DNA from: Nonomuraea polychroma
Lineage (GTDB): Bacteria; Actinomycetota; Actinomycetes; Streptosporangiales; Streptosporangiaceae
Direction of reading: 5' to 3'
NCBI RefSeq assembly: GCF_004011505.1
Contig: NZ_SAUN01000001.1
Span: 372,001-436,000 of the forward strand
DNA length: 64,000 bases
Below, piece after piece: positions 1 to 8,451 of this stretch (the stretch's first letter is position 1; each line of letters opens with the position of its first letter). The position numbers and the translations under genes were made by a program. The notes under the pieces are model-generated. The model made no database searches, was not told the DNA's origin, and saw only the letters and a list, made by a program, of their open reading frames with translations.

Positions 1-807
1 CAGGATGAAGCGGCCCACCTCGGCGGGGCCGAGCGGATAGAGGTGCAGCGGGAGCTGGATCATCTTGTCCAGGTACTCATCGCCCAGGCGGTCCGTGGCG
101 GTGAAGCCGAACGGCTGGTATTTGATCGACACGCCCCGGTCCACCACGTCCTTGGCCAGCGCGATCAGCACGAAGACGTGTTCGATGTCCAGGAACAGCT
201 TGATCGACTCCAATACGTCGATGATCTGGTCGGGCTCGCACCGGTCGAGGTCATCGATGAAGAAGATGATTTTTCGGCCTTTTTCGGCCAAGCGGTCGGC
301 TTCCTTCTGCAGCAGCGTGCGCAGGCGGCCGGTCTGGCTGTCGACCTGGCCGCGCATCTCGGCGTACTGCTGGGCGAGCTTGCCGATCTTCTCCACGCTC
401 GCCGAGCCCAGGTTGATCTTCTTGAGCATCTCGTCGGCGGCCAGATTGAGCATGATCGCGCCAAGCCGCTTGGCGGTGTCGGCGAAGCGTTGCTTGGGGT
501 CCTCGTTGAGCTCGGTGTGCAGGGCGTTCAGGAGGGGGAGCAGCATCTGCGGCTCGCGGCGGTGCACCCAGGGGTTGAAATGCACGCGGACGAACTCGTC
601 GCCGTGCCGGTCCAAAAGCCGATCGTCCACCATTTTCAGCAGGGTGGACTTTCCGGATCCCCAGGCGCCGTAAACGCCGATGGTAAACGGCGTCTGCGTA
701 CGGGGATTGGTAATGACCGAAACGAGCGGATCGACGTACCGGCGAAACTGGAGAAGGTCACCGTGCCAATTGACCGGCGCGTCAGAGAGCATTGCGATAT
801 CGGGCAT
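1..807 (-). CDS. KAP-family P-loop NTPase (3' part cut by window edge)
   Basis: The first 269 codons of a longer gene are present; it continues beyond the left edge. The start is an ATG with a strong ribosome site (AAGGGGGG) just upstream. The Walker A motif GAWGSGKST lies near residue 50 and the Walker B stretch IIFFIDDLDRCEP near residue 190; the DDLDRC-type Walker B is typical of KAP NTPases (Kidins220/ARMS and PifA group). A charged, probably helical stretch rich in E, K and R lies between them. The family is often membrane-linked through segments inserted between the Walker motifs; none is obvious here. Some KAP proteins take part in phage exclusion (PifA), but nothing nearby shows a defence role. 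The family call is solid; the function is unknown. Confidence 0.85.
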   Translation of the reverse strand, partial: MPDIAMLSDAPVNWHGDLLQFRRYVDPLVSVITNPRTQTPFTIGVYGAWGSGKSTLLKMVDDRLLDRHGDEFVRVHFNPWVHRREPQMLLPLLNALHTELNEDPKQRFADTAKRLGAIMLNLAADEMLKKINLGSASVEKIGKLAQQYAEMRGQVDSQTGRLRTLLQKEADRLAEKGRKIIFFIDDLDRCEPDQIIDVLESIKLFLDIEHVFVLIALAKDVVDRGVSIKYQPFGFTATDRLGDEYLDKMIQLPLHLYPLGPAEVGRFIL

Positions 808-890
808 CGTCCCCCCTTGGGAAGAGGATGCATCGTCAAGGCCCCTGAATGCCTGTGGTTATCGAACTGTGATAACACGTGCCGGACCGG

Positions 891-1604
891 CTAGGTCCGG
901 CCCACCTTGCGCGGGGGCGGGTCCTCGAAACGGGAGCGCTGCGGGGGCTCGCCGGTCACCTTCTCCACGATCGTGGCCGCGACCTGGTGCAGCTTGACGT
1001 TCCTGTCCTGGGAGACGTGCCGGAGCACCTCGAACGCCTGGTGGGACGTGCACCGGCGCTGTGCCATGAGGATGCCGAGCGCCTGGTCGATGATCGCGCG
1101 CGTGGTCAGCGCGTCCTTGAGCTGCGCGGCGACCTCCCGCATGCGCGCGGCGTCGGCGGCCGTACGGAACAGCACGCCGATGTGGCCGGCGGTCACGCGG
1201 ACGGCGACCCGCGTCTCCTCGCTGAAGCCGCCGCTCCGGCCCGAGTAGAGCGTGAGCACGCCCAGCATCCTGCCTTCGGACTTCAGGGGCTCCGAGTGCA
1301 GGCTGAGCAGGCCCGACTCGGCCGCGAACCGGCGCCAACGGGAGTCCGCCCCGAGGTTGGTGGCCGTCACCGGCTCTCCGGTGTCCAGCGCGTCGAGTCC
1401 AGGCCCCTGCCCGGTGGCCGACTGCAGCTCGTCGAGCAGCTCGGCCCGGGCGTGTGAGCAGGCGACGGTACGCAGGCCCTGCTCGGCGGGCAGTGCGATG
1501 CTGACCATTGGGGAGTCGGGCATCGCGTGAGAGGCGATGGTGACGCACTCAGCGAGTGCCCTTTCGAACTCCTCGATGTCGGTGGGCGCACTAGGCCGGT
1601 TCAA
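891..1604 (-). CDS. GAF-ANTAR RNA-binding antiterminator
   Basis: A 237-residue protein with an N-terminal GAF sensor domain (about residues 15-150) and a C-terminal ANTAR domain (about 160-215, including ALTTRAIIDQALGILMAQ and the hydrophobic/AFEVLR segments). ANTAR domains bind paired hairpins in nascent RNA and prevent termination. GAF-ANTAR proteins are common in actinomycetes as stand-alone regulators. The start is taken as TTG at 1604 because GAGGGAT lies 6-7 bases upstream; no ATG is available before residue 28. The gene is monocistronic, with 83 bases separating its stop from the next gene. The GAF ligand and RNA targets are unknown. Confidence 0.85.
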   Translation of the reverse strand: MNRPSAPTDIEEFERALAECVTIASHAMPDSPMVSIALPAEQGLRTVACSHARAELLDELQSATGQGPGLDALDTGEPVTATNLGADSRWRRFAAESGLLSLHSEPLKSEGRMLGVLTLYSGRSGGFSEETRVAVRVTAGHIGVLFRTAADAARMREVAAQLKDALTTRAIIDQALGILMAQRRCTSHQAFEVLRHVSQDRNVKLHQVAATIVEKVTGEPPQRSRFEDPPPRKVGRT

Positions 1605-1731
1605 CTAGATCCCTCGCGCTAGGTGCTGCGGCGGGCCACTTCTCCGGACCACTTGACTAAAAACACTGCCCCAGTAAGGGATTCTTAGGCTAGCGTGTCA
1701 TGCCGCCGTCCCGCGATGCTCGGCAGCATAT

Positions 1732-1783
1732 TGGCGTTCGTCAGAAGATGGACGCTCGTCAGAAAGACGGACGCTCGTCAGAA
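1732..1783. repeat. Short direct repeat at the 3' end of menA
   Basis: Three copies of a sequence close to GACGCTCGTCAGAA, at about 1734, 1750 and 1769, spaced 16-19 bases apart. The last copy overlaps the menA stop codon. They probably reflect slippage. Confidence 0.6.
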
Positions 1784-2653
1784 GGCGATCGCGAGACCCA
1801 CGGACAACAGCAAGCCGTACGCCATCTGCAGCTTGCCCGTCTGCTGCAGCACCGCGATCAGCGCAGGACCCACGGCCTTGCTCAGCACGGTCCTGATCGG
1901 GCTGATCGCTAGTGGCGCGGCCAGCAGCACGAGCGCCGCCCACGGCGTGATCGGCACCATCGCCAGTGCCACCACGAACGGCACCACCTGGCACACCACA
2001 TACAGCGTCCGGGTGCGCTCCGCCCCCAGCACGACCGCCAGCGTACGCTTTCCGGCCTGCTTGTCGGTCCCCACGTCACGCAGGTTGTTCACCACGAGCA
2101 TGGAGCACGACAGCAGCCCCACCGGGATCGAGGCCAGGAACGCGGCCCAGCTCAGCGCCTCCGTCTGCACGTACGCCGTCCCGACTACGGGGACGATACC
2201 GAAGAACACGAACACGGCCAGCTCGCCGAGCCCGCGGTAGCCGTACGGGCGCTTGCCGCCGGTGTAGAACCAGGCGGCCGCGATCGCCGCCGCGCCCACC
2301 AGCAGCACCCACCATGCCTGCGTGACCAGCACCAGGACCAGGCCCAGCACCGCCGCGAGCGCGAAACTGCCCAGTGCGGCGATCAGCACTTCCCGCGGCG
2401 TGGCCGCCCGCGAGCCCACCAGCCGCATCGGGCCGACTCGCTGGTCGTCGGTGCCGCGGATGCCGTCGCTGTAGTCATTGGCGTAGTTGACGCCGATCTG
2501 CAGCGAAAGCGCCACTAACAGCGCCAGGATCGCCCGCCACCACACGAAGCCGCCCTCGCCGATCGCCACGCCGGTGCCGACCATGACGGGCACGATGGCG
2601 TTGGGGAGGGTGCGCGGGCGTGCGCCCGCGATCCACTGTGCGGGAGTGGCCAT
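1778..2653 (-). CDS. menA: 1,4-dihydroxy-2-naphthoate polyprenyltransferase
   Basis: A 291-residue integral membrane prenyltransferase of the UbiA superfamily. It joins 1,4-dihydroxy-2-naphthoate to a polyprenyl diphosphate to make demethylmenaquinone. The first Asp-rich motif appears as NYANDYSDGIRGTD near residue 60, followed by VGPMRLV; the second lies at NNLRDVGTDKQAGKRTLAV near residue 190. About eight hydrophobic segments are visible. The ATG at 2653 overlaps the stop of the upstream acetyltransferase gene (TGATG), so the two are translationally coupled. The start fits homologues, which begin with a short tail before WIAGARPRTLP. Length and motifs are those of MenA. Confidence 0.95.
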   Translation of the reverse strand: MATPAQWIAGARPRTLPNAIVPVMVGTGVAIGEGGFVWWRAILALLVALSLQIGVNYANDYSDGIRGTDDQRVGPMRLVGSRAATPREVLIAALGSFALAAVLGLVLVLVTQAWWVLLVGAAAIAAAWFYTGGKRPYGYRGLGELAVFVFFGIVPVVGTAYVQTEALSWAAFLASIPVGLLSCSMLVVNNLRDVGTDKQAGKRTLAVVLGAERTRTLYVVCQVVPFVVALAMVPITPWAALVLLAAPLAISPIRTVLSKAVGPALIAVLQQTGKLQMAYGLLLSVGLAIAF

Positions 2654-3261
2654 CAGCTGATATCCGTCGTGAGCCGGACCATCCTGATCGGGCGGCCCAT
2701 GTCCAGGACGCGTTCGGCCATGTCCTCGCCCCAACCGGCCGACTCCAGGAAGCCGAGCACCGCGTGGTTGTCGGCGAACACCCAGGTGACGATCTGCCGG
2801 AAGCCGTCGTCACGCAGGTAGTCGACCGTGGCGTTGAGCAGGCGGCTCCCGTGGCCCCTGCGGACGAAGTCGGGGTCGACCAGCAGCGTCAGCATCTCGG
2901 CCACCACGCTGGGGTCGAGGTCCGGATCCTCGGCCGGAGCGTGCGAGGCCAGGCCCACCACGCGCTCGCCGCCGCGAGGGGTGACCAGGGCGGCGCTGCC
3001 GCCCGCGCCGAGCGCCGGAAAGCCCTCGGTGTCGAGGATGGTCTCCACCGCCACCAGCACCCGATGCATGGGGGTGGGCGGGGCGACGATCGCCTCGTCC
3101 CACTGCCGCAGCCACATCTTCTCCGCTGCCGGGCCGGTCATCTGCTCCAGCGGCCCTTCAGGGAGGAAGTCCCGATAGCCGTAGCGCCAGGCGCGGATCT
3201 GACAATTCGCAACCTGGAGCACATCCTCGCGCCGGGCCGCCCGGACGCCTACGTCTGCCAT
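2653..3261 (-). CDS. GNAT-family N-acetyltransferase
   Basis: A 202-residue protein with GNAT topology: an N-terminal strand (VGVRAARREDVLQVANC), a central strand ending in MLTLLVDPDFVRRGHGSRLLNATVDYL (acetyl-CoA loop of the Q/RxxGxG/A type, RRGHGS), and the late motif ADNHAVLGFLESAGW. It should transfer an acetyl group from acetyl-CoA to an amine; the substrate is not predictable. An ATG at 3261 is chosen because GAAGGAG lies nine bases upstream and the domain begins right after it; a longer open frame upstream has no domain. It overlaps menA by one base (TGATG), but a menaquinone role is not implied by the family. Confidence 0.85.
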   Translation of the reverse strand: MADVGVRAARREDVLQVANCQIRAWRYGYRDFLPEGPLEQMTGPAAEKMWLRQWDEAIVAPPTPMHRVLVAVETILDTEGFPALGAGGSAALVTPRGGERVVGLASHAPAEDPDLDPSVVAEMLTLLVDPDFVRRGHGSRLLNATVDYLRDDGFRQIVTWVFADNHAVLGFLESAGWGEDMAERVLDMGRPIRMVRLTTDIS

Positions 3262-3305
3262 CTCGGCCCGCTCCTTCGCCTGCCGTTCGTGCCACAAGGC
3301 ACGAG

Positions 3306-3830
3306 TTACACCGTATCGGTGTTTGACACTGAGAGACGACGCGAACCCCGCTTCCTCGCCCGGTAAGCCCGTGTCTTGGTGCGGTTGCCGCATACGCGCA
3401 TAGAACACCACGAGCGGGAACGGTTCTTCGAAGAGTCGATGAACGCCCACTGACAGGTTCCTTCGGCGCACACCTTGAGCCGGTCCCACCCCGGCCCGAC
3501 CATCGCGGCCGCGATCCTGGCCAGGCCGCCAGGCACACCGCCGCGCGCAGGCACCAGCTCCGGGACGCCATCGGTCCGGATGCGCACCTGCAGCGGGAGG
3601 GCGGGGAGGTCGGCCTGCTCGCGTCTGAGAGCCGCCCTGAGGCCTTCGCGGAGGGCGTGGGCGCTGTGGAGGTCGTCGTCGGTGGCGCGGTCGCGGGGGG
3701 CTATGAGGTCGCGCTCGCGCAACCAGAGGGCCAGGTCGGCGGGGGAGGAGAGCTCGTCGGTGTCGGATTCGACGTCGTAGGTGTTCACGAAGTCTCGGAT
3801 GAGCTCCGCGAAGAACGACATGCCCGCCAC
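3306..3830 (-). CDS. CGNR zinc-finger / ABATE-domain regulator
   Basis: A 174-residue protein with an N-terminal ABATE (DUF1470) stress domain beginning ELIRDFVNTYDVES and a C-terminal CGNR zinc finger: CAEGTCQWAFIDSS, then CSMRVCGNRTKTRAYRAR. The four cysteines and the eponymous CGNR sequence are intact. These proteins are presumed DNA-binding regulators of stress or secondary-metabolite genes. Translation may start at GTG 3830 or at ATG 3821; neither has a clear ribosome site. It ends 44 bases from the acetyltransferase start, so it may be the first gene of the GNAT-menA unit. Its target is unknown. Confidence 0.85.
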   Translation of the reverse strand: MAGMSFFAELIRDFVNTYDVESDTDELSSPADLALWLRERDLIAPRDRATDDDLHSAHALREGLRAALRREQADLPALPLQVRIRTDGVPELVPARGGVPGGLARIAAAMVGPGWDRLKVCAEGTCQWAFIDSSKNRSRSWCSMRVCGNRTKTRAYRARKRGSRRLSVSNTDTV

Positions 3831-4453
3831 TCTACTGGCATTGTGATCACAACCCGGCCGCTAACCCCTGACAGCCCGGCTACCGTCGCTCGCGCCCGGC
3901 GCCCGTCCGTCGCTCGCGTCCGGCGCCCGTCCGTCGCTCGCGTCCGCCGACCGTCGGCCCCCCGTCCGCGGCCCACGTCCGCCGACATCCCACCGCCCGC
4001 CCCCGTCTGCCATCCACCACCCACCGCCACCGTGCGCCGCCTGCCGGCTTGCCACTGACCGCCTCCCGGCTTGCCACCAACCGCCCACTCTCACCGCCGA
4101 TCGCCACCGCGCTGCCCGTGACGGCCCCGACCGCGACCGCCACCGCGCCGATCGCCACCGCGCCGATCGCCACCGCGCCGCACGCGACCGCCCATCGCGC
4201 GCCCACCGTCTACCACCATCGCGCGCTGGCTGTTCGCGGGCCGCCGCCCGCTCGCTGGCCTGCCGCAGCCACTGTGTCGCCGCACCCGCCTGCCCCGCCC
4301 GCCGCCTGTGGCGCGCGCGATCGCCGTCCGTAACCACCGACCGCCGTTCGCGCTTCGTAGGCCCCCGCCGTCTGGCCGCCCTTGCTCGTTGCGGGCCACC
4401 AGCGGCCGCTGTCACGCCAGTGGCTCGTCGCCGGGCGGTCGTCGGGTCGGTGG
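3831..4453. repeat. Gene-free GC-rich repeat region
   Basis: No credible gene lies in these 620 bases. The region is built from degenerate short tandem repeats: a roughly 26-base unit around GTCGCTCGCGTCCGGCGCCC at 3885-3950, and a GATCGCCACCGCGCC unit repeated at about 4139-4186. Long open frames here on both strands follow from the extreme base composition and have repeat-like translations without domains. Confidence 0.6.
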
Positions 4454-5917
4454 TCAGGCTCGGACGGATCGAGCTGTGTCGTCGTCAGTCAGCGGCGTCA
4501 TCGGCGTGGGCGGGTGCCGGACCTGCGCCAGGGCCTCCGCGAGGCGGCGTACCCCCTCGTGCAACTCCGCCAGATGGGTGGCCGCGATGTGCGTCACCCT
4601 GATCCGGGGTCCGGGCGGTTCCGACGGGTAATACATCCGGCCCGGGCTCACCAGCACGCCGTTCCGCCGGGCGGCCTCGGCCAGGGCGTGCTCGTCGGCG
4701 TCCGCCGGCAGGCGTACCCACAGATGCATCCCGCCGATCGGCAGCAGATGGAGCTCCGCCTCGGGCATGCGTGCGGCGAGTGCGGTTGCGAGCGCGTCGC
4801 GCCGCGTTCTGAGCTCGGCGTGCACGGCCGCCAGGTGCCGCCGCCAGGCCGGCGACCCGACGAACTCCAGCGCCGTCTCCTGCAGCGGCCGTGCCACGAA
4901 GAACGACTCCACGAGCTGGCTGGCCCGCAGCCGGTGCGCGGCCGGGCCACGGGCGATCACCGCGGCCACCCGCATGCTCGGCGAAAGGATCTTCGTCAGC
5001 GAGCCCACATTGACGACCGTCCCGTGCTGATCCATGGAGGCGAGCGATGGCGGCGCGTGCTCGGTCAGATAACGGGCGAAGTCATCCTCGATCACGAACG
5101 CCCCCGCCGCCCGGGCCACCTGCAGCACCTGCTCCCTGCGCTCGACGGGCAGGGTGGCCCCGGTCGGGTTGTGCAACGTGGGCTGGCAGAAGAACACGCG
5201 GGCCCCGGTGACGGCGAACGCCTCGGCAAGCAGCTCCGGACGTACACCGTCTCTGTCCATGGGTACGGCCGTCGCGCGCAGCCCGGCTGCCTTGGCCGCC
5301 GCCAGAGCGCCGGGGTACGTGGGGGTCTCGACCAGCACCGGCGTGCCGGGGGCCGCCAGCGCCCTGAACGCGTGCGTGAGCGCCGCCTGGCCGCCGCTGA
5401 CGATCAAGGCGTCGGCCGCGGTCACGTCGCCGCCCGCCTGGGCCGCGAACCACCGCCTCAGCTCGGGGAGCCCCGTCAGAGGCGGCTTGTCCCAGGCGTC
5501 CGGCCGTCGTACGGCCCGCGCCGCCGCGGCACCCAGTTGCTTGTCCGGCCGTAGCCCCGGAGGCAAGTAGCCGCCGGTCAGCGGCACCACCCCCTCGGGG
5601 GCCGACGCCAGCAACGCCGCCACGGGACCGTCGTCGACCACCCGGTCCCCGAGCGCGACCGTCTGCCAGGACAGGTCGGCACTGTCCTGCCCTGTCGTGA
5701 CCTGGTGCTGCTGCGCTACGAAGGCGCCGCTGCCCGGTTTCGTGACGACCCTGCCCTCGGCCGCCAACTGGCCGATGGCGCGCGACACGGTGACGGGGCT
5801 GACGTTGTGCCTGCGCATGATCTCCCGGCTGGACGGCAGCCGCGAGCCGGGGCCGAGGCGAGCGGCCTCTTCGCGCAGTATCGCGGCGATCTGGGCGATA
5901 CTGCTATCGTTGTTCAT
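4454..5917 (-). CDS. MocR-type GntR regulator with aminotransferase-like domain
   Basis: A 487-residue protein: a GntR winged helix at residues 1-75 (SSREIMRRHNVSPVTVSRAIGQLAAEGRVVTKPGSG) fused to a fold-type-I aminotransferase domain. The pyridoxal-phosphate region includes VEDDFARYL... as VIEDDFARYL and the probable Schiff-base lysine in NVGSLTKILSPSMR. MocR proteins sense amino-acid or vitamin-B6 signals through PLP. The ATG at 5917 has no ribosome site and a possible -10 box (TATTCT) eight bases upstream, suggesting a nearly leaderless transcript. Its start codon interlocks with that of the divergent EamA exporter, which is its likely target, a common MocR-EamA pairing. Confidence 0.9.
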   Translation of the reverse strand: MNNDSSIAQIAAILREEAARLGPGSRLPSSREIMRRHNVSPVTVSRAIGQLAAEGRVVTKPGSGAFVAQQHQVTTGQDSADLSWQTVALGDRVVDDGPVAALLASAPEGVVPLTGGYLPPGLRPDKQLGAAAARAVRRPDAWDKPPLTGLPELRRWFAAQAGGDVTAADALIVSGGQAALTHAFRALAAPGTPVLVETPTYPGALAAAKAAGLRATAVPMDRDGVRPELLAEAFAVTGARVFFCQPTLHNPTGATLPVERREQVLQVARAAGAFVIEDDFARYLTEHAPPSLASMDQHGTVVNVGSLTKILSPSMRVAAVIARGPAAHRLRASQLVESFFVARPLQETALEFVGSPAWRRHLAAVHAELRTRRDALATALAARMPEAELHLLPIGGMHLWVRLPADADEHALAEAARRNGVLVSPGRMYYPSEPPGPRIRVTHIAATHLAELHEGVRRLAEALAQVRHPPTPMTPLTDDDTARSVRA

Positions 5918-5931
5918 GAAAGATAAGAATA
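5905..5931. promoter_or_regulatory. Overlapping divergent start region of mocR-like and eamA-like genes
   Basis: The sequence CATG at 5915-5918 supplies the ATG of both genes, one on each strand. A TATCGT box at 5905-5910 (plus) and a TATTCT box at 5926-5931 (minus) are plausible -10 elements for leaderless or near-leaderless transcripts. Neither has a convincing -35. If the exporter instead starts later, only the regulator promoter remains. Confidence 0.4.
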
Positions 5932-7139
5932 GCGCTACTGCATCCGACGGAGTAGCGGTCCCGCCCCATAGTCCGGTCACCACCCCCGCTCCGGTCCCTG
6001 ATCCGGCCCCGCCACCCACTCCGCCCCCTGCTCCGGGTTCGGCCGCTGCCTCGGATTTGGCCTCCGCTCCGACCGCGGCCCTCGTTCAAGCCGCTTCGCC
6101 GCGCGACGGACGCCAACGACCGGACGTCCATGCACGCCATCGCACGACCCGGCCACTCCAGGACGCGCAGCCCCGCAACCCCCGCGACGACACGCAGCGC
6201 CACGACATCGTGCACCAGCGCGGCGGACCGCACTCCGCCAGCGGACCGCACCAGCACGAGCGTCCCCACCACCACCCCCGTCGCCAGGGCACGGCCCTGG
6301 CCTTCCTGGGCGTCTTGGCTTTCTCCGGCTCCTTCCCGGCGACCGTCTACGCCATGGAGGGATTCGATCCCTGGCTGGTCGCGATCGGCCGGGCCGCCAT
6401 CGCCGGCGTGCTGGCCCTGGTCTGCCTGAAAGCCACCGGCAACCCCCTCCTCCCCCCGAGACCCCTCTGGCGCCCCTACGGCCTGATCTCCGTCGGCGTG
6501 GTGTTCGGCTTCCCGGTCTTCAGCGGCCTGGCCCTGGCTCTGGGAGCGAGCACATCCCACGCCGCCGTGGTCATAGCACTCCTCCCCGCAGTCACGGCCG
6601 TCTGCGCCGTGGTGAGAGCGGGCGAACGCCCTCGGCCCCTGTTCTGGGCGGCCTGCGGAGCCGGCGCCATCGCCATCACCACGTTCACCTTCACCCAGCA
6701 CCAGGGCAGCGCATCCTGGCCCGACCTGCTGCTCCTCGCCGCCCTGATCTCAGCCGCGATCGGCTACACGGAAGGCGGCCGGCTGTCCCGCGACCACGCG
6801 GGCTGGCAGGTGATCTCCTACGCCCTTGTCCTCTCCCTTCCTCTGACGGCCCCGATAACGGCCCTCCTGGCCCTGACCACCCCCATCACCTTCACGCCCC
6901 AGGCCATCGCCGGCTTCGTCTACGTATCCGCCATCTCCATGTTCCTGGGCTTCTTCCCCTGGTACGCGGGCCTGGCCAAGGGCGGCATAGCCAGAGCCGG
7001 CCAAACCCAGCTCACCCAACCCCTCCTGACTCTGCTCTGGGCGTGGTTCCTCATGGGGGAGAGATTCGGCCTGGTCACCGTGGCCGCAGCACTGGCCGTA
7101 CTCGTCTGTGTGGCCATCACTCAGCGCGCCCGTACTTGA
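5916..7139 (+). CDS. EamA-family (DMT) transporter
   Basis: The membrane part (about residues 130-407) has around ten hydrophobic helices in two EamA repeats, beginning TALAFLGVLAFSGSFPATVYAM and ending in LVTVAAALAVLVCVAITQR. Such proteins export amino acids or other small metabolites. The first 120 residues, if translated from ATG 5916, are an unusual Pro-rich then His/Arg-rich cytoplasmic tail. The only other in-frame starts before the first helix are GTGs such as that near 6208. The transporter is certain; the start is not. It is divergent from a MocR regulator, its likely controller. Confidence 0.85.
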   Translation: MKDKNSATASDGVAVPPHSPVTTPAPVPDPAPPPTPPPAPGSAAASDLASAPTAALVQAASPRDGRQRPDVHARHRTTRPLQDAQPRNPRDDTQRHDIVHQRGGPHSASGPHQHERPHHHPRRQGTALAFLGVLAFSGSFPATVYAMEGFDPWLVAIGRAAIAGVLALVCLKATGNPLLPPRPLWRPYGLISVGVVFGFPVFSGLALALGASTSHAAVVIALLPAVTAVCAVVRAGERPRPLFWAACGAGAIAITTFTFTQHQGSASWPDLLLLAALISAAIGYTEGGRLSRDHAGWQVISYALVLSLPLTAPITALLALTTPITFTPQAIAGFVYVSAISMFLGFFPWYAGLAKGGIARAGQTQLTQPLLTLLWAWFLMGERFGLVTVAAALAVLVCVAITQRART

Positions 7140-7186
7140 AAGCCGTGACGCCTCACCGCAGGATTGGGGGAGGAGGTGTCACAACA

Positions 7187-8209
7187 ATGGCGGACCTCAC
7201 AATCCCAGAGGGTGGCTTCTGGCCTGCGCCGGAGATCCCGCAACCCAACATCTATCCCATGGAATGGCGTGTCGAGACGGAGAAACTCGCCGCCATCTAC
7301 GAGAAGTCCAAGCGCATGGTGTGGAATCCGGCCGATCTTCCGTGGGACGGCCTGAAGGCGGAGGACTTCACCCGGGAGCAGCGCCTCGGGATCATGTACT
7401 GGTTCGCGGTCCTCGCCAACTTCGACGCCTCCGGACCGGCCGTCTTCGCCCGCGCCACCATCCAGGCCTTCGAGAAACACGAAGAGGACCCGGTCAGGAA
7501 GTGCTTCTTCTCCATCACCCGCGACGAGATGAACCACGAGGAGTGCTGCCAGCGCACCATAGCCAAACTCTGGCCGGGTGGCCCGCTCAACTGGACCCCG
7601 TCGGACGACCTCGAATCGGCCGCCCACAACAACATCGGCTGGCTCTATCACAACGGCGGCCGCTACTGGAACGGCTACACCGCCGCCGTGGGCAAATACT
7701 CGCTCCCCGTCCTCTTCACCAGTTTCATGATGGGCGAGATGGCGGCTTCCACGCTGTTCAGAGGCATGGCGTCGGGGACTCAGCACCCAGTCTTCAGCGA
7801 GATGTTCCAGCGCATCGGCCGCGACGAGTCCCGCCACCTCCAGATCTGCATGACCATCCTGGAAAACGAATGGCCGGGCCTCACGGACGACACCCGCAGC
7901 CTCATCACCCGCCAGCTCAGAGCCGGCTTCGTCTTCCTCAGCATGATCCTCTGGGAGCCTCCGGAAGGCTTCTGGGAGCTCCCGCCCTACTTCCTCTCCA
8001 ACCACCGCGTCCTCATGAACCACGCCAGGGACGCCGGACTGGGTGTGTTGTCGTATGAGGAACAGGCGGAGAACTGGCGCGTCGCCATGGCCAGGATCCG
8101 CGCCATCGTCGAACGCTGGGGCATAGCCTTCCCCGCCATTCCCGAACTGGACCTGGAAGGCGTACCCGTTGAGTTCATCGACCCCGAGGAGATCATCCCG
8201 GTCTTCTGA
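7187..8209 (+). CDS. Ferritin-like diiron oxidase, R2/R2lox-like
   Basis: A 340-residue helical protein. Six possible iron ligands sit in the order and spacing of ribonucleotide-reductase R2 proteins: Asp80, Glu114 and His117 (RDEMNH), Glu184 (MMGEMAAS), Glu214 and His217 (GRDESRH). The WNPADLPWDGL segment near residue 46 resembles the W-D-P-x-D segment of R2 and R2-like ligand-binding oxidases. R2's radical-transfer C terminus is absent and no nrdA-like gene is nearby, so an oxygenase or oxidase is more likely than a reductase subunit. GGGGGAGGAGGTG at 7165-7177 supports the ATG. It follows the EamA gene by 47 bases and may be cotranscribed. The substrate is unknown. Confidence 0.7.
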   Translation: MADLTIPEGGFWPAPEIPQPNIYPMEWRVETEKLAAIYEKSKRMVWNPADLPWDGLKAEDFTREQRLGIMYWFAVLANFDASGPAVFARATIQAFEKHEEDPVRKCFFSITRDEMNHEECCQRTIAKLWPGGPLNWTPSDDLESAAHNNIGWLYHNGGRYWNGYTAAVGKYSLPVLFTSFMMGEMAASTLFRGMASGTQHPVFSEMFQRIGRDESRHLQICMTILENEWPGLTDDTRSLITRQLRAGFVFLSMILWEPPEGFWELPPYFLSNHRVLMNHARDAGLGVLSYEEQAENWRVAMARIRAIVERWGIAFPAIPELDLEGVPVEFIDPEEIIPVF

Positions 8210-8451
8210 TACCGGCCGCCATCGGCCCCGCATGGGACGGACATAGAGGTCCTCGAATTCGGCACGCCCGGCGCGCTTCGTACCCGCCTGACCGACCTGG
8301 TCCTGGCGGGGGGAGAAGACCGCCACCGCCGGGCTCCTCGCCCTCGAGCTCGAGGCGTAGGGACGGAGACGACACTGGTGACGGGCGGCGGAAGTAGAGA
8401 TCACGCGAGTCGAGTTGACGGCGTACGCAGCGCTCACGTGGGAGGGATCGG

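Noticed and set aside
43..894. Plus-strand frames over the first 900 bases
   Set aside because: The minus strand carries Walker A and B motifs of a KAP NTPase with a good ribosome site.
3831..4453. Several 90-180 codon frames in the GC-rich gap
   Set aside because: They exist in many frames at once and translate to simple repeats.
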